Source of the DNA: Glycine soja
Lineage: Eukaryota; Streptophyta; Magnoliopsida; Fabales; Fabaceae
Assembly (NCBI RefSeq): GCF_004193775.1
Contig: NC_041011.1
Coordinates: forward strand, 17,379,173-17,443,172
DNA length: 64,000 nucleotides
Direction: 5' to 3'
Shown piece after piece: positions 35,058-44,319 of the stretch. A model generated the notes under the pieces. It was given only the letters and a program-made list of their open reading frames with translations. It was not told where the DNA came from and ran no database searches. The first letter of the stretch is position 1. Each line of letters begins with the position of its first letter. A program made the translations under genes and the position numbers.

Positions 35058-37076
35058 CTGTTATTTGAATGTGCTCAAACGTTAATAGCACATTCACTAC
35101 TGGGCCAAAACAGATTTGACCGTTGCTTCACACGTCCCTCTACATTCCGCATTCAAATTTACATTTTCGTGGCATTCTCGTTTTCATCAGCATTCCCCAA
35201 CACCTCTCAGATTTTCACGAAACCATTTCAAAAGCTCTGCTTCTCCATGGCTACCTCACCAAAAGAGACTTCATCTCCTGGTTCACCTTCTGTACCATCA
35301 TCTCCATCATCCACCAAAGCACCATCAAACCAGGAACAACCTGAATTCCATATCCAACCCATACAAATGATTCCTGGTCAAGCCCCTGTTCCTGAAAAAC
35401 TGATTCCCAAAAGACAACAGGGAGTGAAGATTTCTGAAAACCCTAGCCTTGCAACAAGTCCTAGGGAAGTAGACACGGAGATGGATAAGAAGATCCGCAG
35501 TATTGTGAGTAACATTCTGAAAAATGCTTCTGTTCCTGATGCTGATGAAGATGTTCCAACATCTTCCACCCCGAATGTTTCTGTCCCTGATGCTGACAAA
35601 GATGTTCCAACATCTTCCACCCCAAATGCTGAAGTCCCCTCTTCATCCAGTAAAGAGGAATCAACAGAGGAAGAGGATCAAGCCACAGAGGAGACCCCTG
35701 CACCAAGGGCACCAGAACCTGCTCCAGGTGACCTCATTGATCTAGAAGAGGTAGAATCTGATGAGGAACCCATTGCCAACAAGTTGGCACCTGGCATTGC
35801 AGAAAGGCTACAAAGCAGAAAAGGGAAAACCCCCATTACTAGGTCTGGACGAATCAAAACTATGGCACAGAAGAAGAGCACACCAATCACTCCCACCATA
35901 TCCAGATGGAGCAAAGTTGCAATCCCGTCCAAGAAGAGGAAAGAAATCTCCTCATCTGATTCTGATGATGATGTCGAACTAGATGTTCTCGACATCAAGC
36001 GGGCCAAGAAATCAGGGAAAAAGGTGCCTGGAAATGTCCCTGATGCTCCATTGGACAACATTTCATTCCACTCCATTGGCAATGTTGAAAGGTGGAAATT
36101 TGTATATCAACGCAGACTTGCTGTTGAAAGAGAACTGGGAAGAGATGCCTTGGATTGCAAGGAGATCATGGACCTCATCAAGGCTGCTGGACTGCTGAAA
36201 ACTGTCACCAAGTTGGGAGATTGCTATGAAAGTCTAGTCAGGGAATTCATTGTCAACATTCCCTCTGACATAACAAACAGAAAGAGTGATGATTATCAGA
36301 AAGTGTTTGTCAGAGGAAAATGTGTTAGATTCTCCCCTGCTGTAATCAACAAATACCTGGGCAGACCAACTGAAGGAGTGGTGGATATTGCTGTTACTGA
36401 GCATCAAATTGCCAAGGAAATCACTGCCAAACAAGTCCAGCATTGGCCAAAGAAAGGGAAGCTTTCTGCAGGGAAGCTGAGTGTGAAGTATGCAATCCTG
36501 CATAGGATTGGCACTGCAAACTGGGTACCCACCAATCATACTTCCACTGTTGCCACAGGTTTGGGTAAATTTCTGTATGCTGTTGGAACCAAGTCCAAAT
36601 TTAATTTTGGAAACTATATTTTTGATCAAACTGTTAAGCATTCAGAATCTTTTGCTATCAAATTACCCATTGCCTTCCCTACTGTATTGTGTGGCATTAT
36701 GTTGAGTCAACATCCCAATATTTTAAACAACATTGACTCTGTGATGAAGAGAGAATCTGCTCTGTCCCTGCATTACAAACTGTTTGAGGGGACACATGTC
36801 CCAGACATTGTCTCGACATCAGGGAAAGCTGCTGCTTCAGGTGCTGTGTCCAAGGATGCTTTGATTGCTGAACTCAAGGACACATGCAAGGTGCTAGAAG
36901 CAACCATCAAAGCCACCACAGAGAAGAAAATGGAGCTGGAAGCAGCTGAGGAAGAAGAAAAAGCAGCTGAGGAAGAAGAAAAAGCAGCTGAGGAAGAAGA
37001 AGATGCAGCTGAGGAAGAGGAAGATGCAGCAGAAGATACTGAATCAGATGATGATGATTCTGAAGCCACCCCATGA
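35052..37076 (+). CDS. SIRE1 env-like protein, in frame with pol
   Basis: This third ORF of Sireviruses is called envelope-like by position, but its role is not established. It is in the same frame as gag-pol with no further stop from 35052 to 37076. The first in-frame ATG is at 35247 (609 aa), but expression as a readthrough fusion is more likely than re-initiation. Visible parts, numbered from 35247: a Pro/Ser/Thr-rich N-terminus with a tandem copied segment (PDADEDVPTSSTPN twice, 35532-35630), basic patches (KKRKE near 35930), and a globular middle (36060-36770) with the block FVRGKCVRFSPAVINKYLGR, as in the 'putative plant transposon protein' domain family. The C-terminus is predicted helical and highly acidic, with AAEEEE repeated (36940-37030) and a DDDDSE tail. 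I see no convincing hydrophobic membrane segment. It looks intact. Confidence 0.88.
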   Translation, partial: QLLLFECAQTLIAHSLLGQNRFDRCFTRPSTFRIQIYIFVAFSFSSAFPNTSQIFTKPFQKLCFSMATSPKETSSPGSPSVPSSPSSTKAPSNQEQPEFHIQPIQMIPGQAPVPEKLIPKRQQGVKISENPSLATSPREVDTEMDKKIRSIVSNILKNASVPDADEDVPTSSTPNVSVPDADKDVPTSSTPNAEVPSSSSKEESTEEEDQATEETPAPRAPEPAPGDLIDLEEVESDEEPIANKLAPGIAERLQSRKGKTPITRSGRIKTMAQKKSTPITPTISRWSKVAIPSKKRKEISSSDSDDDVELDVLDIKRAKKSGKKVPGNVPDAPLDNISFHSIGNVERWKFVYQRRLAVERELGRDALDCKEIMDLIKAAGLLKTVTKLGDCYESLVREFIVNIPSDITNRKSDDYQKVFVRGKCVRFSPAVINKYLGRPTEGVVDIAVTEHQIAKEITAKQVQHWPKKGKLSAGKLSVKYAILHRIGTANWVPTNHTSTVATGLGKFLYAVGTKSKFNFGNYIFDQTVKHSESFAIKLPIAFPTVLCGIMLSQHPNILNNIDSVMKRESALSLHYKLFEGTHVPDIVSTSGKAAASGAVSKDALIAELKDTCKVLEATIKATTEKKMELEAAEEEEKAAEEEEKAAEEEEDAAEEEEDAAEDTESDDDDSEATP

Positions 37077-37732
37077 CCATCAGACCTTTATTTTTGCTTT
37101 TTACTCTTACTAGCTATAGGGGCATGTCCCTTTGAACAATTAATTGCTATTGGTCTGTAATATTTGCATGCATTCTACTTTTGTCAAATTCTGTCTAAAA
37201 AGGGGGAGTAATAGTATTATGCATGATTTATGATTTTGAGTAGTAGGATACGATGTATGCATGATTCATGATTGTGAAGGGGAGTTGTATGATACGATGT
37301 ATGCATGATTCATGATTTTGAGGGGGAGACTGCTGCTGCTAATGATGACTGATGTAAGCTACTGTAACTACGAGTAACTGATAGAAGATGCTGCAGCTAG
37401 AGCATGGAGACAGGGGGAGCAGAAAGCTGATGTCACGTGAGATGTCTTGACATCCTGGAAAAGACTAGTAGCTGATAGAAGATGCTGCAGTGAACTGCTT
37501 CACAGCAGTAAGAGCATGGAGACAGGGGGAGCAGAAAGCTGATGTCACGTGAGATGTCTTGACATCCTGGAAACGACTTGCAACTTGCAGAATTTTGGCT
37601 GTCGCCACTACAGATACCGCTGTGCTTGATTACTCTGATAATGAAAGTTGCTGATCCCACTTGCATAACTGCTCGTACCTGCTCAGGAAGTGTCTAAGTA
37701 TGTTTTAGACAAAATTTGCCAAAGGGGGAGAT
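37077..37732 (+). repeat. SIRE1 3' region with repeated blocks and polypurine tracts
   Basis: Non-coding. A block of ~60 bp with TATGCATGATTCATGATT recurs at about 37215-37330. A ~95-bp block (TGATAGAAGATGCTGCAG..GATGTCTTGACATCCTGG) is present twice (37378-37460 and 37473-37571). GGGGGAG-type purine tracts occur near 37200, 37320, 37412 and 37524, and the true polypurine tract AAAGGGGGAGAT is 37721-37732. Confidence 0.8.
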
Positions 37733-38803
37733 TGTTAGTGCTTAGCTCTACTGAGCTTTAAAAGATTGGCTAAAATTTTGTTAAAACATAAGCACTTAGA
37801 CATTGAAGGAAAGCTGGAGTTGCTGCACATGATGTCTAACATTATGTCAAGGAATCAGATCGGGCTGCACAATGCACAAGGCAAGATAAAATGTCAAATG
37901 AAGAATTGAAGCTGCAGGATCCACGATGTCGGATACAATGTCCAGGACATCCTGCCCGAAAATACTGGACACATAAATCTGTTATATCTTTAACAGATTG
38001 TGCAGGATCCACGATGTCGGATACAATGTCCAGGACATCCTGCCCGAAAATACTGGACACATAAATCTGTTATATCTTTAACAGATTATTGTGCAGTTAG
38101 CAACAGATTAGACGATCTATCTTTAGGAACGAATTAAAAGATAATTAAAGTTCGAATTACAAACTTGAATAGTTCGTTCAGGGATTAGAGATAAAAACTA
38201 AAAGATCAAATATTATCTTTAGTGCAGATTTTTCAGAAGAATGATAGATCTTATCCAGCGCAAGTTGTTGCAGCCCAGATACGTACACTGCTATATAAAC
38301 ATGAAGGCTGCACGAGTTTTGTACCAAGTCCGGGATTGAAGAGTTATTTTGTGAGTTTTGGGACTTGAGTGTTTTGTGAGCCACCTTGATGTCACCCTAA
38401 CATCAAGTGTTGGACCTGAGTGTGTAGAGTTGATCTCTATTGTTCAGAGAGCAATCTATGGTGTGTATTTGATTTAATTGTAAACACGGGAGAGTGTTTG
38501 AGAGGGAGTGAGAGGGGTTCTCATATCTAAGAGTGGCTCTTAGGTAGAGGTTGCACGGGTAGTGGTTAGGTGAGAAGGGTGTAAACAGTGGCTGTTTGAT
38601 CTTCGAACTAACACTATTTTAGTGGATTTCCTCCCTGGCTTGGTAGCCCCCAGATGTAGGTGACGTTGCACCGAACTGGGTTAACAATTCTCGTGTGTTA
38701 TTTACTTGTTTAATCTATTCATACTGTCAAATATAATCTGCATGTTCTGAAGCATGATGTCGTGACATCTGGTACGACATCTGTCATCGATATCAGAATT
38801 TCA
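37733..38803 (+). repeat. SIRE1 3' LTR, complete
   Basis: TGTTAGTGCTTAG..ATCAGAATTTCA, 1071 bp. It contains an 88-bp tandem duplication (units at 37914 and 38002) with GATGTC/GACATC motifs, and a TATA box at 38291-38300. GGTTT at 38804-38808 is the right-hand target-site duplication. It serves as the reference for reading the broken 5' LTR. Confidence 0.93.
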
Positions 38804-38808
38804 GGTTT

Positions 38809-40475
38809 CTTTCCAATGATCCATTCCTGGATTGCTTAAATATCTGCCTAATACCCCAACTATGTATGCTATATCCGAACGCATACATACTTGGGCATAC
38901 ATCAAACTCCCTACAACTAATGCATAAGGAATCTTCTGCATTTCCTAAATTTCCAAATTTCCTTTTGGGCACTGTTTGAGACTGAACTTGTCTCCCTTAG
39001 AAACTAGAGTATCCCTGGATTTACATTCATGCATGTCAAACCTTTTAAGTACCTTTTCGATATAGCTCTTTTGTGATAATCCTAGAATACCTCGAGATCA
39101 ATCTTGGTGTATCTGAATTCCTAATACAAAGGAGGCGTCACCAAGATCTTTCATTTAGAAGTTTCTTGATAGAAACTCTTGGTTTTGTGCAACAAACCTA
39201 TATCATTAGTGGCAAGCAGTATGTCGTCAACATATAAAACCAGAAAAATGTACTTGCTCCCACTGAATTTGTGATACACACAATCATCAACAAGATTCAT
39301 CTCAAAACCAAATGAGAGGATTACTTGATGAAATTTGTGGTACCATTGATGAGATGCCTATTTTAGCCCGTAAATGGATTTTTCCAATTTGCAAACCATA
39401 TTCTTTGGGTCTCCTGATACAAAGTTTTCTGGTTGCACCATATAAATTGTCTCATCAATGTTGCCATTGAGAAATGTCGTCTTGACATCCATTTGATGAA
39501 ACTCCAAATCATAATGTGCAACAAGGGCCATGAAGCTCCAAATCATAATGTCCTAAAAGAGTCTTTCGATGAAACTGGAGAGAAAGTCTCTTTAAAGTCA
39601 ATCTCTTCCTTTTGGGTATAGCCCTTCGCCACAAGACGAGCCTTATACCTCTCCACATTACCTTTGGAATCTTGTTTGGTCTTAAATATCCATTTGCAAC
39701 CAATGGGTTTCACACCTTCTGGTAATGGGACAAGTTCCCAAACCCTGTTGTCTTGCATGGACTTATACTCCTCATTCATTGCTTCAATCCACTTTTCTGA
39801 GTTGGAATCTTGCATGGCTTAATGAAAGTTGACTGGGTCATCTTCCATCATACCATTATTTTCCTCATGTTCCTAGAGAAATACCACATAATCATCTGGA
39901 ATAGCACTTCTCCTTTCTCTTGTAGATCTCCGCAAAGGTACCGACTCATGAAGCATAAGTTCTTAAGGATCTTGAGTTTGTTCTTCATGAACAACCAAAT
40001 TATCTTGAGTGGGAGATTCAATAACAATATCTTGTAGAGATTCTGAATTTGCTTTACTGTATGAATCGATTCTGGAATTGTTATTGATTCTTCCTCTAAG
40101 ACAAAGTCTCTGACCTTATTCTTCCCCCCCAAACTCAATATCCTCAAAGAATGTGGCAATTCCCGTCTCAAAAATTGTCTTTAATTTGGGATCATAAAAT
40201 TTATAGCCCTTAGATCTTTCAGAATAACCAATAAAGTAGTTGCTCACTGTTTGGGAGTCCAATTTCCTTTCATTTGGCTTATAAGGCCTTGCCTTAGTTG
40301 GACATCCCCATGCATGAAAATGTTTCAGACTAGGCTTGGGCCCAACCCAGAGCTCATAAGGTGTTTTGGTAGCTGCCTTGGTTGGCACTCTATTTAGAAT
40401 GTAAGCTGCAGTCTTTAGTGCCTCTCCCCAGAGTGACTCTGGTAAGTTAGAATGACAAATCATGTTTCTTACCAT
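38809..40475 (-). pseudogene. Copia RT and integrase C-terminal part, broken
   Basis: Minus strand, from right to left. Integrase end: [40 protein letters not shown] (40475-40116). RT start: [20 protein letters not shown] and [14 protein letters not shown] (39815-39543). Then LEFHQMDVKTTFLNGNIDET (39546-39358), the catalytic LYVDD (near 39225) and GRYLSNPGMDHWK (near 38830). Several frameshifts and a short duplication near 39505-39555 separate the pieces. The frame runs into the SIRE1 end at 38808 and continues as RNase H at 19091. Confidence 0.88.
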
Positions 40476-40493
40476 ATCCTTAAGAGTTATGTT

Positions 40494-41318
40494 TCATCTT
40501 TCAACCACACCATTCATGCTAGGTGACCTCGACATCGTGTACTGTGGGACGATTCCACATTCCTCTAGGTACCTGGCAAAAGGCCCAGGACGTTGTTCAC
40601 TTGAACCGTCATATCTGCCATAGTATTCACCACCACGGTCAGATCTGACTCTCTTGATTCTTTTGTTGAGTTGATTTTCAACTACAACTTTAAATGTTTT
40701 GAACACATCCAGGGATTGTGACTTTTCATGTATAAGATACAGGTGTGCATATCTGGAGTAATCATCTATGAATGATATAAAATATTGTTAACCATTCCAT
40801 GAAGGTATATGAAATGACCCACAAATGTCTGTATGTATCAATTCCAAGACGTCTGTAGCTCTATATGCACATAATTTCTTACTTTTGGTCTGTTTACCTT
40901 TAATGCATTCAACACAAACATCAAAGCTTGTGAAATCAATGGAATCCAAGATTCCATTTGACACAAGTTGTTCAATTCTGTTTTTAGAAATGTGACTTAA
41001 GCGCTTATGCCATAATGCTCCTGAGTTTTTATTATCAATTTTACCCTTAGTACCACACAATTCCGCATTAAAGGATTCACCATAGGAAACTACAGTATCA
41101 AGTAAATATAGATTATCATAAACCCAGAGTGAACCAGTACCAACAATATCTGAATTAAAAGACAACCTAAACACATTGTTTCCAAATGAACACAAATAAC
41201 CCAATTTGTCCAAATAAGAAATTGAAACGAAATTTTGTCTAAATGATGGTACAACAAAAGTGTCTTTCAAATCCAAATAAAAACTAATACATAATAATAA
41301 TCTAAAATGCGCTATAGC
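40494..41318 (-). pseudogene. Copia integrase core and GAG-pre-integrase region, broken
   Basis: 41318-40788 reads FRLLLCISFYLDLKDTFVVP, then LWHKRLSHISKNRIEQLV and CVECIKGKQTK, the HHCC zinc-binding region, and ELIHTDICGSF with the first catalytic aspartate. A TAA at about 40785 follows. 40706-40494 has RIKRVRSDRGGEYYG with the second aspartate and SMNGVVER with the glutamate. The protease that should precede this block is absent. Confidence 0.88.
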
Positions 41319-42282
41319 TGATGCAAGCTCCATTGGAGCTTGTAGGCCTAGGATCTTCTTCATCAATGGATTCCTTTGCTTCTTGGAAGATGAATGGCAG
41401 CGGAATGGAGAAAGGGAGAGAGAGAGGAGACGCCACTTCAAGGAGAAGATGAGTCTAGAAGAAGCTCACCACCATAGGAGGCCATGGATAAGAGCTTGGA
41501 GGAAGAATGAGATGAATGAAGGGAGAGGGAGAGAAGAGCACGAAATTTTGTGCTCTAAATGAGCTTTGAAATCTGAAGTTTAATATTCAAATCATCAAAG
41601 TTCAAAAAAATGCACACACATGACCTCTATTTATAGCCTAAGTGTCACACAAAATTGGAGGGAAATTCAAATTTCACTTGAATTTGAAATTGAATTTGTG
41701 GAGCCAAACTTTGGAGCCAAAATTTCACTAATTATGATTAGTGAATTTTAGTTATGGTTCAGCCCACTAATCCAAGATCAATTCCAAGATTCTCCACTAA
41801 GTGTGCTTAGGTGTCATGAGGCATGAAAAGCATGAAGGACATGCACAAAGTGTGACTATATGATGTGGCAATGGGGTGTAGTAAGCAAATGCTCACCTCC
41901 CCCTCTAAAATTTAATTGGATTGGGCTTCTACCAATTCAATTAAATTTATTTCCAACCACACACATCAAATATCCACTTAGTGCATGTGAAATTACAAAA
42001 CTACCCCTAATACAAAAACTAGTCTAGGTGCCCTAAAATACAAGGGCTGAAAAATCCTATATTTCTAGGGTACCCTACCTACATTATGGAGCCCTAAATA
42101 CAAGGCCCAAAAATAATGAAACCTTAATCTAATATTTACAAAGATAAGCGGGCTCGTACTTAGCCCATGGGCCCGAAATCTACCCTAAGGCTCATAAGAA
42201 CCCTAGGGCCTTCTCTTGCATCTCTGGCCCAATCTACTTGGAGTTTTTCTATCCAATGCCCTTGCGGAGTAGGATTGCATCA
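41319..42282 (-). mobile_element. LTR-like insertion in copia gag/pol
   Basis: 964 bp with inverted ends TGATGCAAG..GATTGCATCA, minus-strand TATA (CTATTTATAG at 41630-41640 read in reverse) and no coding capacity. It sits between the end of copia gag (..EEERLKQER) and FRLLL of pol. The zinc knuckle and protease are missing at that point, and the flanks ATAGC and CCTTT do not match, so the insertion came with a deletion or was later rearranged. Copia-type solo LTR is the best guess. Confidence 0.55.
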
Positions 42283-42860
42283 CCTTTCTTGCTTCAGCCT
42301 TTCCTCTTCTTGCACACGATATGAAATGAGCTCATAAAGAGACTATTTCTCCTTCTGACAGTTATAAGAGATCTTAAACTGACTAAACTGTGAAGGTAGA
42401 GAAATTAGCACTAAATGAATAAGCAATTCTTTTGATAGCTCAAGTTTTAGTGCCCTTAATTTTGAAGCAATATTTGACATTCCCATAATGTATTCCCTAA
42501 CATTTCCTTTGTCTTGATACTTCATGGAAATCAAGTTTTGAATAAGAGTACTTGTTTTCGCCTTATCGCTTTTTGCGAAGCGCATTTTAATTTCAACAAG
42601 GAATTCTTTGGCACTAGTATCATCTGAAACAATGCCCCTAAAGACATCAGGAATGCCGCACTTAATGATCATAAGACTCATGCGATTTGAGTGATCCCAC
42701 TTCTCATGAAGTTTCCTCTGTTCAGAGGTACTGAAATCCGTAGGAGAAGAGGGTTTTTCAATCCTTAAAGCAAGGTCTAGATCCATGCAGCCAAGAACAA
42801 TTTGTATGTTCTCTTTCCGGTCCTTAAAATTTGTATCATTAAGAACGGAACCAAATTTAG
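42283..42860 (-). pseudogene. Copia gag, truncated
   Basis: The minus strand reads VLNDTNFKDRKENIQIVLGC, MDLDLALRIEKPSSPTDF, KWDHSNRMSLMIIKCGIP and AKTSTLIQNLISMKYQDKGN, the copia gag (UBN2) domain. Methionine at 42786 is internal to the domain, and the true start upstream is lost by frame change near 42850. A stop (TAG) near 42340 interrupts the end, and the frame then runs to 42283, where the LTR-like insertion begins. The zinc knuckle is absent. Confidence 0.85.
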
Positions 42861-43477
42861 ATTAGCAGATATAGAATCAACAGCTGAAAAGATCAAATTA
42901 AATAATACAATAAGCTCACATAACAGTCATCAATACATCTAAATAATGGTATATCCCATCTCAATATATCTAGTGTACCATTAATATCAAGTATTCTCTG
43001 GACAGTGGTATTAATTGCTGGTGATATCCTTGTTGTAATGTTCAAACATTGATAATAAAAACATACTAAATAACAAACTCATCTTTTGATGTGATTTATC
43101 ATTCTCATGCAAAACCTCATAACTATCACACGCTTAACATCACAGGTGTGTATGTAAATTAGTTAAATGGTAACTTTCCTTTGGGTCAATCACCATTATT
43201 CATATAAATAGTCACACGTTAATATTTCTCATGAACAATCTACACAAGAGAGGTCACCTTGGTGATATTTTGATTCAATTAGCTCGTTTAAATGCTAAAA
43301 ATTAAAATGATATACCATAGCTAAATTTTAAGCATTGATGCACCAAATCCAAAATTAAAACATTTCTAGAGTAAATTATTTTAACTTTATTTATTTATTT
43401 ATTTCAAATTTTAGAAGCCCGTGATTGTTATTTTAATTTACTGCATGTGACCTCTAAAAGTAAGAACGAGCACAAAG

Positions 43478-43573
<96 letters not shown>

Positions 43574-43744
43574 GTTGCACTGTAACCTTTAAATGAGTAT
43601 GGCATTTGCATGTTGTAGGTAAGATCAAACAAAAATATGTAAAATATCTAAATTCATTTAAAATTTAGAATGTCTCAGCCGCCTGAATAAATAAAATTTC
43701 CAAAATCATAGATAAATCAAGTATGGGTGACTTTGATACCAAAT
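42861..43744 (-). other. Copia leader with long (TA)n and primer site
   Basis: Non-coding leader. A TA microsatellite of about 90 bp fills 43480-43569. GGTGACTTTGATACCAAA at 43726-43743 is, on the element strand, an iMet-type primer site (TTTGGTATCAAAG) next to the 5' LTR. Confidence 0.75.
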
Positions 43745-44314
43745 TATAGGGATTCAATTTAATCAACGTAATTTTATTCTAACAGACAATCATCAATCCT
43801 AATCACATGCTTTCTATCCATGTAGAGAGAAATCAATGCATAAAGATGAATAAAACTCCATTGTGTTCCCATACTCAAACTCATGATGAATACTAAATGC
43901 GGAAGCTTAACCATAATGAAATGATGAAAGGTTGATGAGGATCAAGATTGGTTTTATGATCATTCAAATGTAGAGAGCCCTTTTTCTTATCTGAATTTTT
44001 TCTCCATGATGGGATAAAGAGAAATGAAAAAGCAAAATTGTACGTCTATCGATCCTCTCTACAAATGGAAACCATAACCTCTTATATTAGCCACTGACAT
44101 CTGATTACCCCAAATTTGATAATTATACTTTGGCCCTCATCAAATTATAATATCACTAATGATATCTACACAGTTAGCTTTTCATGACATATATGCTCTT
44201 AGTCATAATTTTATATTGATTAGAGCACTTTAATATTTTGGCTAATAAAATAATGGTCCCAACTCATTCAATTATGTGATATATATGTACATGTATGACC
44301 CAAAATTGCTAACA
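43745..44314 (-). repeat. Copia 5' LTR
   Basis: 570 bp, mirror features as in 17489-18068, ending TTGCTAACA. GGCAT at 44315-44319 completes the duplication. It is more diverged from its partner than the two SIRE1 LTRs are, and it lacks the long TA run, so the copia insertion is the older one. Confidence 0.88.
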
Positions 44315-44319
44315 GGCAT

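Larger units (their letters stand above)
19097..38803 (+). mobile_element. SIRE1-like Sirevirus (Ty1/copia with env-like ORF)
   Basis: The insertion is bounded by TGTTAGTGCTTAG at 19097 and ..ATCAGAATTTCA at 38803, with GGTTT duplicated at 19092-19096 and 38804-38808. The 3' LTR is 37733-38803 (1071 bp). The 5' LTR is in two parts, 19097-19838 and 29320-30259, overlapping by about 610 bp. Between them lie the N gap and the inverted copy of the left flank. The internal part (30260-37732) has an iMet primer site, a single open gag-pol ORF, a leaky UAG, an env-like ORF, and polypurine tracts. This order is that of SIRE1 of soybean. Coding frames are intact, which suggests a young insertion. The stretch about 19226-29319 is probably not part of the real element. 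Confidence 0.9.
17489..44314 (-). mobile_element. Ty1/copia element, minus strand, split by SIRE1
   Basis: The LTRs are at 17489-18068 (3') and 43745-44314 (5'), with 5-bp duplications GGCAT at 17484-17488 and 44315-44319. Reading the minus strand, the order is 5' LTR, iMet-type primer site (TTTGGTATCAAAG near 43742), gag (42860-42283), an LTR-like insertion, GAG-pre-integrase, integrase, RT, then the SIRE1 insertion, then RNase H (19096-18531), polypurine tract (AGTGGGAGAT) and 3' LTR. Without the nested DNA it is about 7.1 kb. It carries frameshifts and has lost its zinc knuckle and protease, so it is dead. The RT tail and RNase H joining cleanly across the SIRE1 insertion shows that 17489 and 44314 belong to one element. 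Confidence 0.88.

Noticed and set aside
36773..37069. Serine-rich minus-strand frame
   Set aside because: Shadow of the acidic GAA/GAG repeats of the env-like ORF.
43438..43632. Minus-strand frame rich in IYIYIY
   Set aside because: It is only the translation of a TA microsatellite. The same holds for 17980-18168.
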